From Lachnocurva sp029100405 (GTDB lineage Bacteria > Bacillota > Clostridia > Lachnospirales > Lachnospiraceae): a stretch of DNA of 64,000 nucleotides. Positions 26,639 through 34,305 of the stretch are shown here, piece after piece (the stretch's first letter is position 1; each line of letters begins with the position of its first letter). The stretch covers positions 32,609-96,608 of the forward strand of contig JBJYZC010000012.1 of NCBI GenBank assembly GCA_046263755.1, written 5' to 3'. The notes beneath the pieces were generated by a model. That model had not been told where the DNA came from. It ran no database searches and saw only the letters and a program-made list of their open reading frames with translations. The translations under genes and the position numbers were made by a program.

Positions 26639-27340
26639 TTATCCCTCCACCTTCAGCATCCGATAACCGATGCCGATATGGGTCTGGATAAAGTGCTGCG
26701 ATCCTTCCTTGTCTTCCAGCTTTTTTCGAAGATTTGCCATGAAAACACGAAGAGATGCCATCTCGCTCTCCGCGGACTCACCCCAGATTGCCTTCGTAAT
26801 ATAAGAATAGGTCAAAACCTTGCCTTCATTATGAGAAAGCAAGGTAATAAGCTTGTATTCGATCGGTGTCAGATGAAGCTCTTTTCCATCCAAAGTTACG
26901 GTCTCCGCCGCATAATCAATGACAAGACTTCCGTTCGTGAATACCGGTGACTCCTTTGCCGCCTGTCTCAAGAAAGGAAGCCGCCGCAGGGACACACGGA
27001 GCCTGGCCAGAAGTTCCTCCACAGAAAAAGGCTTTGTCAGATAATCATCCGCGCCAGCATCAAGCGCTTCAATTTTATCCGCTTCCTCGCTTCTTGCACT
27101 GATCACAATGATGGGAAGTTCAGACCAGCTCCGCACCTTCCGGATTACTTCCACACCATCCATGTCCGGAAGTCCCAAATCCAGAAAAATCACATCGGGA
27201 CTGTGGCTTGCCGCCTGCATAACTGCGTTCTGTCCGTTTCCGGCCGTAAGCGTGTCATAGCCATACATTTTCAAAGCTGTGGTGATCAGATTCTGCACCG
27301 ATGCATCATCTTCTACCACCAGAATCGTTGCTTTCGGCAT
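26639..27340 (-). CDS. kdpE: KdpE-like response regulator
   Basis: A 233-residue OmpR-type regulator. The receiver domain has VVEDDASVQNLI, the phosphoacceptor Asp in VIFLDLGLPDMDG, and the switch lysine in DYLTKPFSVEELLARLR. The winged-helix domain includes LTPIEYKLITLLSHNEGKVL. Sequence features and the KdpD-like partner upstream point to the Kdp-type pair that senses potassium supply. No kdpABC is nearby; the likely target is the ktrAB unit just upstream in the same direction. The kinase gene ends 230 bp before it, with a repeat array between. Confidence 0.88.
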   Translation of the reverse strand: MPKATILVVEDDASVQNLITTALKMYGYDTLTAGNGQNAVMQAASHSPDVIFLDLGLPDMDGVEVIRKVRSWSELPIIVISARSEEADKIEALDAGADDYLTKPFSVEELLARLRVSLRRLPFLRQAAKESPVFTNGSLVIDYAAETVTLDGKELHLTPIEYKLITLLSHNEGKVLTYSYITKAIWGESAESEMASLRVFMANLRKKLEDKEGSQHFIQTHIGIGYRMLKVEG

Positions 27341-27382
27341 TTCTTCCAGGCCTCCTTCTGATCAGTCGGTTCTTTCCTCTTG

Positions 27383-27585
27383 CTTCATACCCCAGGCATC
27401 TGCCCGACGCTGTCCAACATCCAAAACTTCATACCTCAGGCATCTGCCCGACGCCATCCGACAGCCAAAACTTCCTACTCCAGGCATCTGCCCGGCGACG
27501 TCCGACAGCAAAAACTTCATATCTTAGGCATCCACCCTGCGCCATCCGACAGCCAAAACTTCCTACCTCAAACATCCGCCCGAAC
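27383..27585. repeat. 44-bp tandem repeat (about 4.6 copies) spanning the kinase stop codon
   Basis: Units start at 27383, 27427, 27471, 27515 and 27559, each with CTTC(A/C)TAC, CAGGCATCTGCCCGACG and CCGACAGCCAAAA. The last partial copy encodes the last residues of the KdpD-like kinase and its stop codon (27568-27570). Confidence 0.88.
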
Positions 27586-29244
27586 CTCCTCTGCCGGGAT
27601 GGTAAAGCGGAAGATACTGCCATGCGGGGCATTGTCTTCATACCAAATCCTGCCGCCGTGCGCCTGGACAATGACCTGGCACAAGGCCAAACCCAGACCA
27701 AGACTTCGACTGCTGTCTGCCACCGTTTTCTTCCCGGTATAGAACATTTCAAAAATATGCGGTCGATCCGACTCAGACAAGCCCGGTCCATCATCAATGA
27801 CAGAAATCTGAATCATCCCAGCCGATGGATTCAAAGTTGATTGATCTACATTGGTATTGGTCGGCAATGTTGGTATATGCCGGGCAGGAATCTTCTCCGC
27901 TGTGATCCTGATCGATGATCCCGCTGGCGTATACTTGACCGCATTATTCACGAGATTGACCAGAACCTGAATGATCAAATGTGCATCCATTTTTCCAAGA
28001 AGGACCTCCGATGGTTCTTCTATGGAAAACTTATGTTCCGAAAGTTTCCTGCTGCAATGCCTTCCTGCCTCCTCCATGACTTCATTTACGAATTCCACAG
28101 AAGTATGGATCCTGGTCTGGCCGTCCTTCAGCCGGGTAATGGACAAAAGATTTTCCACCAGTCCCTCCAGCCACATAGAATCATCATAGATGTTGGTATA
28201 GAGATTCTTTCTGGAGAAATCATCCATCCGGTCCGCATCCGAGAGCAAAAGACTCGCCGTTCCGGAAATCGAAGTCAAAGGCGTCCGTAAATCATGTGAA
28301 ATGGAACGAAGCAGGTTGGCCCGGAACTGTTCATTTTTGGCCATCAACATAGCCTGCTCCTTCTCCTGCTCGTTCCTCTTGTTCTCCAAAGCAATTCCGG
28401 CTTCACCGAGAATGGCGATGACCATGCTCTCTTCATAAGTATCCAGTTCATTGTCCCGAACATCGATTCCAACGACACCGAAAACCGCCTGATTCAGGCG
28501 AATTGCCATATAAACGCAGACCGAATCCGGGAAAGTATCCGTTCCCCGCCCGGTCTTTTCAGCCATTTGGAAAGCAGATTCTGCCGCCTTGGTCTCCATT
28601 TCCGGAGAAAAATCGAGTCCCTCCTCTTCATTCGACAGAAAAATTGCAGGGCCACTCTTTAAACTTTCCTTGTCCCGATAGAGGATCAAATTCCGATGGA
28701 GCAGGCGGACCAGCTGCTTGGCCGTGATATCCTTGATCTCTTCCTGGCTTTTACATTTCTCCAAAAGCTTGTTCGTATCGTAGAGGACCCCGATTCGAAA
28801 GACCATGCGTGAGGAATCGCGTGCCTCTTTCCGAAGCCTTGCTGCCAAAACTCCGGTCAGGAGGGCAATCAGAAACATGATCGCAAAGGAAACCGTGTAA
28901 CGGCTGTCATAGGCATGCAAGGTGAATTCCGGCGCCGTGAAAAGGTAATTATAGATCACGACGCTGAGTACCGCTGCCAGGATGCTGTAGACCAGCCTTG
29001 CCGTCCAGACCGAGATCAGGAAGACGAAGAAAATGTAGAGCACGACGATATTCGACTCCACGCTGTTGATCATTTTCAGGCCCCAGCAGATGGCAGAACA
29101 CAGACCAAGCATGGAAAGGAGAAAGAGGATGTCACCCAGCCGCTTTCGAACCGTCATCTTATCATTCACCGGTGGAATGACCGAATCCATAGAAGGGTTC
29201 TTTCGTCTCCCGGTCAAGATATTTCTGAAAAATTCATCCTTCAT
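27568..29244 (-). CDS. KdpD-like sensor histidine kinase lacking the N-terminal domain
   Basis: A 558-residue membrane kinase. Four close hydrophobic segments (about residues 33-135) match the KdpD DUF4118 membrane domain. A GAF-like region follows (VCVYMAIRLNQAVFGVVGID), then HisKA with FRANLLRSISHDLRTPLTSI (His in SHDLRTP) and HATPase with NLVNNAVKYT, DDGPGLSE and GLGLALCQVIV. The roughly 400-residue cytoplasmic KdpD/USP domains of full KdpD are missing. With KtrAB upstream and KdpE downstream, it probably senses potassium or turgor stress. Its stop codon lies in a 44-bp repeat. Confidence 0.9.
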   Translation of the reverse strand: MKDEFFRNILTGRRKNPSMDSVIPPVNDKMTVRKRLGDILFLLSMLGLCSAICWGLKMINSVESNIVVLYIFFVFLISVWTARLVYSILAAVLSVVIYNYLFTAPEFTLHAYDSRYTVSFAIMFLIALLTGVLAARLRKEARDSSRMVFRIGVLYDTNKLLEKCKSQEEIKDITAKQLVRLLHRNLILYRDKESLKSGPAIFLSNEEEGLDFSPEMETKAAESAFQMAEKTGRGTDTFPDSVCVYMAIRLNQAVFGVVGIDVRDNELDTYEESMVIAILGEAGIALENKRNEQEKEQAMLMAKNEQFRANLLRSISHDLRTPLTSISGTASLLLSDADRMDDFSRKNLYTNIYDDSMWLEGLVENLLSITRLKDGQTRIHTSVEFVNEVMEEAGRHCSRKLSEHKFSIEEPSEVLLGKMDAHLIIQVLVNLVNNAVKYTPAGSSIRITAEKIPARHIPTLPTNTNVDQSTLNPSAGMIQISVIDDGPGLSESDRPHIFEMFYTGKKTVADSSRSLGLGLALCQVIVQAHGGRIWYEDNAPHGSIFRFTIPAEEVRADV

Positions 29245-29331
29245 AACGATCCTCTGCTTTCTCCCACGATCTCACGAGCTCGGAGCCTGCCAGCCGGCAT
29301 GATCGATCCCTTAAGATTCTCCCATACCAGA

Positions 29332-29487
29332 TCACATGGTCCCGTGTTTCCCGGGCAAATGCCATTTATTGTGTTTTTTATGGTAGTCTCTTTTGATTCT
29401 GCCGTCAAATAAAGACCAAATATGATCGCCGGTGAGGTCCACCATCACAAGGATTACCAAAAACGTTATTAACATGAAGACCTTCAT
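29332..29487 (-). CDS. Small membrane peptide (51 aa) in the potassium unit
   Basis: A very good ribosome site (GAAGGAGG, seven bases before the ATG) supports translation. Residues 1-20 (MKVFMLITFLVILVMVDLTG) form one membrane segment. The rest is a basic cytoplasmic-looking tail rich in Lys and His (KRDYHKKHNKWH). It sits between ktrA and the sensor kinase gene on the same strand. It resembles KdpF or other small potassium-transport peptides only in size and place, so the role is inference. Absence of homologues would make a chance ORF possible. Confidence 0.55.
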   Translation of the reverse strand: MKVFMLITFLVILVMVDLTGDHIWSLFDGRIKRDYHKKHNKWHLPGKHGTM

Positions 29488-29527
29488 AACGCTTCCTCCT
29501 TCTATGATAAGCATTGACTGCTTTCCC

Positions 29528-30175
29528 TCAGATTTTAAAGCACTTCTGCACGTCTTTATTTAATCCGAGAACCAAAAGAGTTTCCCCCGCTTCAAAAACC
29601 GTCTCGGGCATGATATTCATATCGATCTTTTCATTTTGCTTAATGGCCAGAACGTTGATCTGGAACTTCTTACGGAGGTCCAGTTCTCCAACCGTCTTCC
29701 CATCCCAGGAATCCGGAACAGACACTTCAAAGATGGCGCAGTCATCATCAATGGCAAAGTAATCGAAAACATGGTCGGAGCTGTAGCGGATGGCTGCCCA
29801 TCTGGCGATCTGCTGCTCCGGAAAAACGACTTCATCCGCCCCGTTCCGCTTCAGGAATTTTGCCTGGACTTCACTTGCTGCTCTTGATACAACGACTTTT
29901 CCGCCCAGTTCCTTGACCAGAGAGGTCGTTTCCAAAGAATCCTGGAAGCAGTCGCCGATGGCGATAAAACATAGATCGTAATTCCGGATTCCTAAGGACT
30001 TCAGGAATTCCTCATCCGTACTGTCCCCGATCCTGGCATTCGTCACATAAGGCATGATCTCATTGACCCGCTTTTCATTTCGGTCAACTGCCATCACTTC
30101 ATGATTCAGCTCTCTTAATTTCATTGCAACATTTTTTCCAAAACGGCCAAGGCCAATAAGTAAAATCGATTTCAT
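29528..30175 (-). CDS. ktrA: KtrA/TrkA-type potassium uptake regulatory subunit
   Basis: A cytoplasmic 215-residue RCK protein that forms a ring on the KtrB channel and gates it by binding ATP/ADP and NAD(H). The N-terminal Rossmann domain has LLIGLGRFGKNVA and VDRNEKRVNEI, and a C-terminal RCK_C domain follows (IFEVSVPDSWDGKTVGELDLR). Single-unit length fits KtrA rather than the double-domain TrkA. The ribosome site AGGAGG is 7 bp before the ATG. It lies downstream of ktrB with a 182-bp repeat-filled gap. Confidence 0.92.
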   Translation of the reverse strand: MKSILLIGLGRFGKNVAMKLRELNHEVMAVDRNEKRVNEIMPYVTNARIGDSTDEEFLKSLGIRNYDLCFIAIGDCFQDSLETTSLVKELGGKVVVSRAASEVQAKFLKRNGADEVVFPEQQIARWAAIRYSSDHVFDYFAIDDDCAIFEVSVPDSWDGKTVGELDLRKKFQINVLAIKQNEKIDMNIMPETVFEAGETLLVLGLNKDVQKCFKI

Positions 30176-30196
30176 TTTGTTACCTCCTGAATGACT

Positions 30197-30357
30197 CCTA
30201 TGAACCCGGTGCTTTCGACTGGGCCAGGGCTTTTTTACACCAATGAACCCGGTGCTTCCGACTGGGCTAGGACTTATTTTTTAGCTCCAATGCTTCCTTC
30301 TGGCTTCGGGCTATATTTTTTCTCCAATGCTTCCTTCCGGCTTCGGGCTATATTTCA
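30197..30357. repeat. Two kinds of tandem repeats between ktrB and ktrA
   Basis: Next to ktrB, CCAATGCTTCCTTC(T/C)GGCTT with CGGGCTATATTT occurs twice. Next to ktrA, ATGAACCCGGTGCTT(T/C)CGACT with GGGC occurs twice. The unit sizes are about 36 and 45 bp. Confidence 0.75.
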
Positions 30358-31695
30358 TCAGCCGACGGTGATCCGGCCCTCCGGCAGCCTTCCACTATTC
30401 ATACCCTTATCAGAGACTGCCGCAAAGATCAGGGTCAGACCTCCGACGCGTCCGATGTACATAAGCAGGACCAGGATGCCCCTGGAAAGAAGCGTCAGCC
30501 CCGGTGTAATTCCCATGGTCAATCCAACGGTTCCAATGGCCGATGCGGTTTCGAAGAAGCAGGTCAATAAAGGCAGACCCTCCACACGGCTTATGATCAT
30601 GCCACCCAGAGCAGAGAGCGAAGTATAAAGCAGAAGAATCGCGCCGGCATTCTGAATCGTCGACAGAGGAATTCTCCTCTGGAAGAGATCTGCGTCTTTC
30701 TTCTGGCGGAAAACTGCGCCTGCTGAGGAGAAAAGCACCGCGATCGTCGTGGTCTTCATTCCTCCGGCCGTTGATGCCGGTGAACCGCCGATCAACATCA
30801 GGATGATGAGAAGGAAGATGCCGATCTCACTCATTTTCGCAAGGTCCGCCGTATTAAAGCCTGCCGTTCTCGGTGTCACCGACTGAAAGAGGGAAAGCCA
30901 GATGCGCATTCCCTTCGGTCCTCTGGTAAATTCGCCAAAGTAGAAGTAAATGGCAGGAATCGCGATCAAAATCGCGGTCACCGTCAGAACGACCTTACTC
31001 TGCATGCAGTAGCGTTTCAGATGGAATCCGTTGATTGCAATATCCATCCAGGTCAGAAAGCCGATCCCTCCGATGATAATGAGGGCCATGATCGTAATAT
31101 TGATCAGGGGATTTCCCGCAAAAGCCGTCAGGGAAGAGAACTTCCCGCTCCCGCCCATCAAGTCAAAACCGGCGTTACAGAATGCGGATATGGAATGGAA
31201 AAAGGAATACCAGATTCCCTTTGCCAGGCCAAAACGTGGAATAAAGACCGGCATCATGGCCAGTGCGCCGATGGATTCACAAGTAAAAGTCGTCATGAGA
31301 ATAAAGCGTGTGAACTTCACGATCCCGCTGATCTGCGGAGCCGAGATCGACTCTTGCATAATATTCCGTTGGATCAGACCGATCTTCTTTCCGGAAACGA
31401 TAGCCAGTGCTATGGCTACCGTAACAACGCCCAATCCGCCGATCTGGATCAGTGCTAAGATTACCACCTGACCGAAGGGTGTCCAGAAAGTCGCTGTGTC
31501 CCTTACCACAAGTCCTGTCACACATACTGCAGATGTTGCCGTAAAAAGAGAGTCCGAGAAGCTTGCCGATCCTGCTCCCCTGCTGGCAAATGGCAGCATA
31601 AGAAGCAGGGTCCCCGCTATAATCACCAATAAAAATCCAAGAATGATCACCTGTACGGACTTCAGGTGCTCCAGTTTCATCACAAATTTTCTCAT
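30358..31695 (-). CDS. ktrB: KtrB/TrkH-type potassium uptake channel subunit
   Basis: An inner-membrane K+ (or Na+-coupled K+) translocating subunit of 445 residues with about ten hydrophobic segments in four pore repeats. Pore-loop glycines are visible in TSAVCVTGLVVRDT, ISAFCNAGFDLMGG, VTPRTAGFNTAD and TASAIGTVGLTMG. IGGIGFLTW and GGSPASTAGGMKTTT match the family. With ktrA and the KdpD/KdpE-like pair downstream it forms a regulated potassium uptake unit. Confidence 0.92.
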   Translation of the reverse strand: MRKFVMKLEHLKSVQVIILGFLLVIIAGTLLLMLPFASRGAGSASFSDSLFTATSAVCVTGLVVRDTATFWTPFGQVVILALIQIGGLGVVTVAIALAIVSGKKIGLIQRNIMQESISAPQISGIVKFTRFILMTTFTCESIGALAMMPVFIPRFGLAKGIWYSFFHSISAFCNAGFDLMGGSGKFSSLTAFAGNPLINITIMALIIIGGIGFLTWMDIAINGFHLKRYCMQSKVVLTVTAILIAIPAIYFYFGEFTRGPKGMRIWLSLFQSVTPRTAGFNTADLAKMSEIGIFLLIILMLIGGSPASTAGGMKTTTIAVLFSSAGAVFRQKKDADLFQRRIPLSTIQNAGAILLLYTSLSALGGMIISRVEGLPLLTCFFETASAIGTVGLTMGITPGLTLLSRGILVLLMYIGRVGGLTLIFAAVSDKGMNSGRLPEGRITVG

Positions 31696-31906
31696 AATAT
31701 ATCTTCTCTATGTACCGCCATCGTCAATAGACTTTGCTGTCTTTCGATGACTTTGTTATCCATCTTTCAAGAAGATTATCCGATATTTTTTATAAAGAAG
31801 GTGTTAATGTTCCTCTTGTGATATAAAGATTTTGTTAAGATGGATCAGCAGGGGGAATCCATTCGAAATCTATTCGATAGCCGCTCAGTTGTCTATTTAT
31901 CTTAAG

Positions 31907-32201
31907 AGAAAGTGATTTTGGAAAATATGATAGCGAGAAGTTGTAAATTGCCTGATTGGGGGTCTCTTATCGTATTAGAAAGCAAGTGCAAAAAATCCGA
32001 TAGTGAGAAGCTGTAAAATCGCCTGATTTTGGGTCTATTATCGTAATAGGAAGCAAGTGCAAAAAATCCGATAGTGAATTCAATGATTCACTATCGGATT
32101 TTAAAATAAGTACTATGATTACGATATTTTGCCTTATATCAGCACTATTTCCGATCTGACACTATCGGATATTAGGAAAGTAGTCTGTATTACGATATTT
32201 G
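31907..32201. repeat. Family B palindrome (copy 2) with extra arms
   Basis: The core 32039-32126 is an 88-bp palindrome (TATCGTAATAGG...GATTACGATA). Two more left arms precede it (AAAAAATCCGATAGTGAGAAG and a weaker copy) and one right arm follows it (ACTATCGGATATTAGG...ATTACGATAT, to 32200). The layout copies that of family A arrays. The region between ktrB and hypA (31696-32227) holds no gene that I can support. Confidence 0.8.
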
Positions 32202-32227
32202 GTCTCTAATTGATTCATCTGAATGCT

Positions 32228-32623
32228 TTAAATGAGGTCATCCGCCTCCTGCTCGACGACACCTTCCTCTCCGTCACTGGTCTCGGCTTCTACTTCCTTG
32301 ATCACACATTCATTTCCGGTGATGAGCCAGGTTTCGCCGGAGCCACAGTATGGACAGATCTTCCCATACTTTACAGTCTCGTAGTTTTTCTCGCAGTTAC
32401 TGCAGAATGTGATTGCTTTAATGGTTTCCAACTTTAATGTAGAATCCTTTAGCAAAGGATGTCTTCCCTTAAAGTAATCCCAGCAGTCGGTGAAATAATC
32501 CGTCATGATCCCGGATACCTCCCCAACAGCCAGGGTTACTGAACCGTATTTTGTGATATGGTTTTTCTCTGCGGCCTCATCCAGCGTATCTGCCAAATGA
32601 AACACGATTCCCATTTCATGCAT
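32228..32623 (-). CDS. hypA: Hydrogenase nickel incorporation protein HypA
   Basis: A nickel-binding metallochaperone that works with HypB. The start is set at MHEMGIVFHLADT (32623) because His2 and Glu3 bind nickel in this family and GAGGG lies eight bases upstream. The zinc site is complete as CSNC and CPYC. The 131-residue length, with an acidic tail (EAETSDGEEGVVEQEADDLI), slightly exceeds the usual 113-118. It is last in the run oxidoreductase-hypB2-hypB1-hypA. No nickel enzyme is encoded in the window. Confidence 0.92.
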   Translation of the reverse strand: MHEMGIVFHLADTLDEAAEKNHITKYGSVTLAVGEVSGIMTDYFTDCWDYFKGRHPLLKDSTLKLETIKAITFCSNCEKNYETVKYGKICPYCGSGETWLITGNECVIKEVEAETSDGEEGVVEQEADDLI

Positions 32624-32728
32624 ACTTTTGTCCCTCTTACATTCAGACAAAGCACAAGGTCTATTCGAAATTCACCGGAATGTCAGGATCCCGTTCATGA
32701 TTTCCTGCCCAACCCGACAGACAGAGCG

Positions 32729-33388
32729 TCACTTCTTCCAATCCGAAACTTCGTTCCGAAGATACTCTTCGAAGGCATCCATACCCTCTCCGGTCTTTGC
32801 GGAAACCGGGAAGATCTTGATCTTCGGATTTAATTGCAGTACACGCTCCTTACATTTCTCCATATCGAAGTCGAAGTAGGGAAGTGCGTCAATCTTTGTG
32901 ATGACAAGTGCATCGGATTCCTGGAACATCAGCGGATATTTCAGCGGCTTGTCGTCTCCTTCCGGAACAGACAGGATCATCACCTTCCGACCGGCACCGG
33001 TATCAAACTCTGCCGGACAGATCAGATTTCCAACATTCTCCAGGAAAATGAGGTCCAGGCCTTTCCTTCCCATGGCATTCAGAGCCCGCTCTGTCATGCC
33101 GGCATCCATGTGACACATCCCATCGGTATGGGCTTGAATAGAAACCGCGCCATAGGACTCGATCTTCAATGCATCCACATCAGAAGCGATATCCGCTTCC
33201 ATGACGCCGATCTTCATTTCTTCCTTGAGATCCGTCACGGTCTTGAAAAGAAGGGTTGTCTTTCCGGATCCGGGCGAGGACATCAGGTTGATCAGCAGTG
33301 TGCCCTGCTTCTTCATTTCCAAACGAAGGGCGTCCGCGTCGCGGTCATTGGACTCCGTAACGGATGCGTTCAATTCAATTACTTTCAT
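32729..33388 (-). CDS. hypB: Hydrogenase nickel incorporation GTPase HypB (copy 1)
   Basis: A SIMIBI-class GTPase that inserts nickel into [NiFe]-hydrogenase or urease. In 219 residues it has Walker A SSPGSGKTTLLFKT, the metal site with CHMDAGM, ENVGNLICPAEFD, and the nucleotide-specifying VITKIDALPYFDFD. No His-rich nickel-storage N-terminus is present. It is about as long as copy 2 and clearly related to it (SVPEGDDKPLKYPLMF in both), but not identical, so it is an older duplication. RBS ATAGGAGAAA precedes the ATG; a similar copy of this RBS stretch lies about 65 bp upstream. Confidence 0.92.
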   Translation of the reverse strand: MKVIELNASVTESNDRDADALRLEMKKQGTLLINLMSSPGSGKTTLLFKTVTDLKEEMKIGVMEADIASDVDALKIESYGAVSIQAHTDGMCHMDAGMTERALNAMGRKGLDLIFLENVGNLICPAEFDTGAGRKVMILSVPEGDDKPLKYPLMFQESDALVITKIDALPYFDFDMEKCKERVLQLNPKIKIFPVSAKTGEGMDAFEEYLRNEVSDWKK

Positions 33389-33530
33389 GTCTTTCTCCTA
33401 TGTATCAAGCTCCGACCATATTCACTGTCTGCGGCATTCCAAGCACGGTCACAGTTTTTCTCCTATGTAACAAGTTCTGACCTTATTCCGGTTCTTATCC
33501 AACTGCAGTCTTAAGCTACTGCTTTCATAA

Positions 33531-33641
33531 TTACTTCCTGACTTCTTCGATGGCAGCGGTCAGCCAGGCGATCCAGGCGTCACAATTAATTACTTCCTGA
33601 CCTCTTCGATGGCAGCGGTCAGCCAGGCGATCCAGGCGTCA
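33531..33641. repeat. 59-bp duplication of the 3' end of hypB2
   Basis: 33531-33582 repeats 33590-33641 with a single mismatch. The unit holds the last 16 codons plus the stop codon of hypB2 (stop 33590-33592). The near identity suggests a recent event. Confidence 0.92.
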
Positions 33642-34264
33642 AAGCCATCGCCGGTCTTCGCAGAAAGCGGCAGGACTTCCATCTCGGGATTCAGATCTCT
33701 GACATTCTTCTTCAACCGATCCAGATCAAAATCGAAGATCTCCCTGGTATCGTATTTATTGATGAGAAGAACATCGCCAACCGTAAACATCAGAGGATAT
33801 TTCAAAGGCTTGTCATCACCCTCAGGCACGGACAGGATCACTACTCTCTTGTTGGCTCCGACATCAAACTCCGCCGGGCAGACCAAATTGCCGACATTTT
33901 CCAGAATCACAAGATCCAGATCATCGAGGCCCAGTCCCTCTAAGCCCCGTTCCGTCATATCGGCATCCATGTGGCAGGAGCCGCCGGTATGAAGCTGAAT
34001 CGCCTTGGCTCCGGCATCGGAAACGGCCTTGGCATCGACATCACTGTCCACATCCGCCTCCATGACACCGATCCGATAACGATCCTTCAAAGCCTGAATG
34101 GTTCGAACCAGTGTCGTTGTCTTTCCGGCACCCGGAGAAGCCATGAGGTTCACCAGGAAAACGCCCTTGTCCGACAGTTTCTTTCTGACAAGGGCTGCCA
34201 CCTTATCATTGTCTTCAATTACTCTCTCCTTGGTCTCAAGGATTTCAAATGCACGATCACTCAT
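33590..34264 (-). CDS. hypB: Hydrogenase nickel incorporation GTPase HypB (copy 2)
   Basis: Second HypB-type GTPase, 224 residues: MASPGAGKTTTLVRT as Walker A, SCHMDADMTERGLEG with the metal-binding Cys-His, ENVGNLVCPAEFDVGANK, and NKYDTREIFDFD as the G4 loop. All catalytic signatures are present, so it is not a decayed copy. Two HypB paralogues in a row are uncommon; they may serve different nickel clients or form a heterodimer. It starts 41 bp after the big oxidoreductase gene, suggesting one transcript. Its 3' end is duplicated downstream. Confidence 0.92.
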   Translation of the reverse strand: MSDRAFEILETKERVIEDNDKVAALVRKKLSDKGVFLVNLMASPGAGKTTTLVRTIQALKDRYRIGVMEADVDSDVDAKAVSDAGAKAIQLHTGGSCHMDADMTERGLEGLGLDDLDLVILENVGNLVCPAEFDVGANKRVVILSVPEGDDKPLKYPLMFTVGDVLLINKYDTREIFDFDLDRLKKNVRDLNPEMEVLPLSAKTGDGFDAWIAWLTAAIEEVRK

Positions 34265-34305
34265 ATGTTCTACTTTCTAATGATTTCCTAAGGATTCCCT
34301 AAGGT

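Noticed and set aside
27301..27840. 179-codon plus-strand frame over the 44-bp repeats
   Set aside because: The frame is open only because the repeat has no stop in that phase; the translation is a repeat product without features.
26639..29244. Complete Kdp ATPase operon
   Set aside because: Only the two-component genes are present; the neighbouring transporter genes are Ktr-type.
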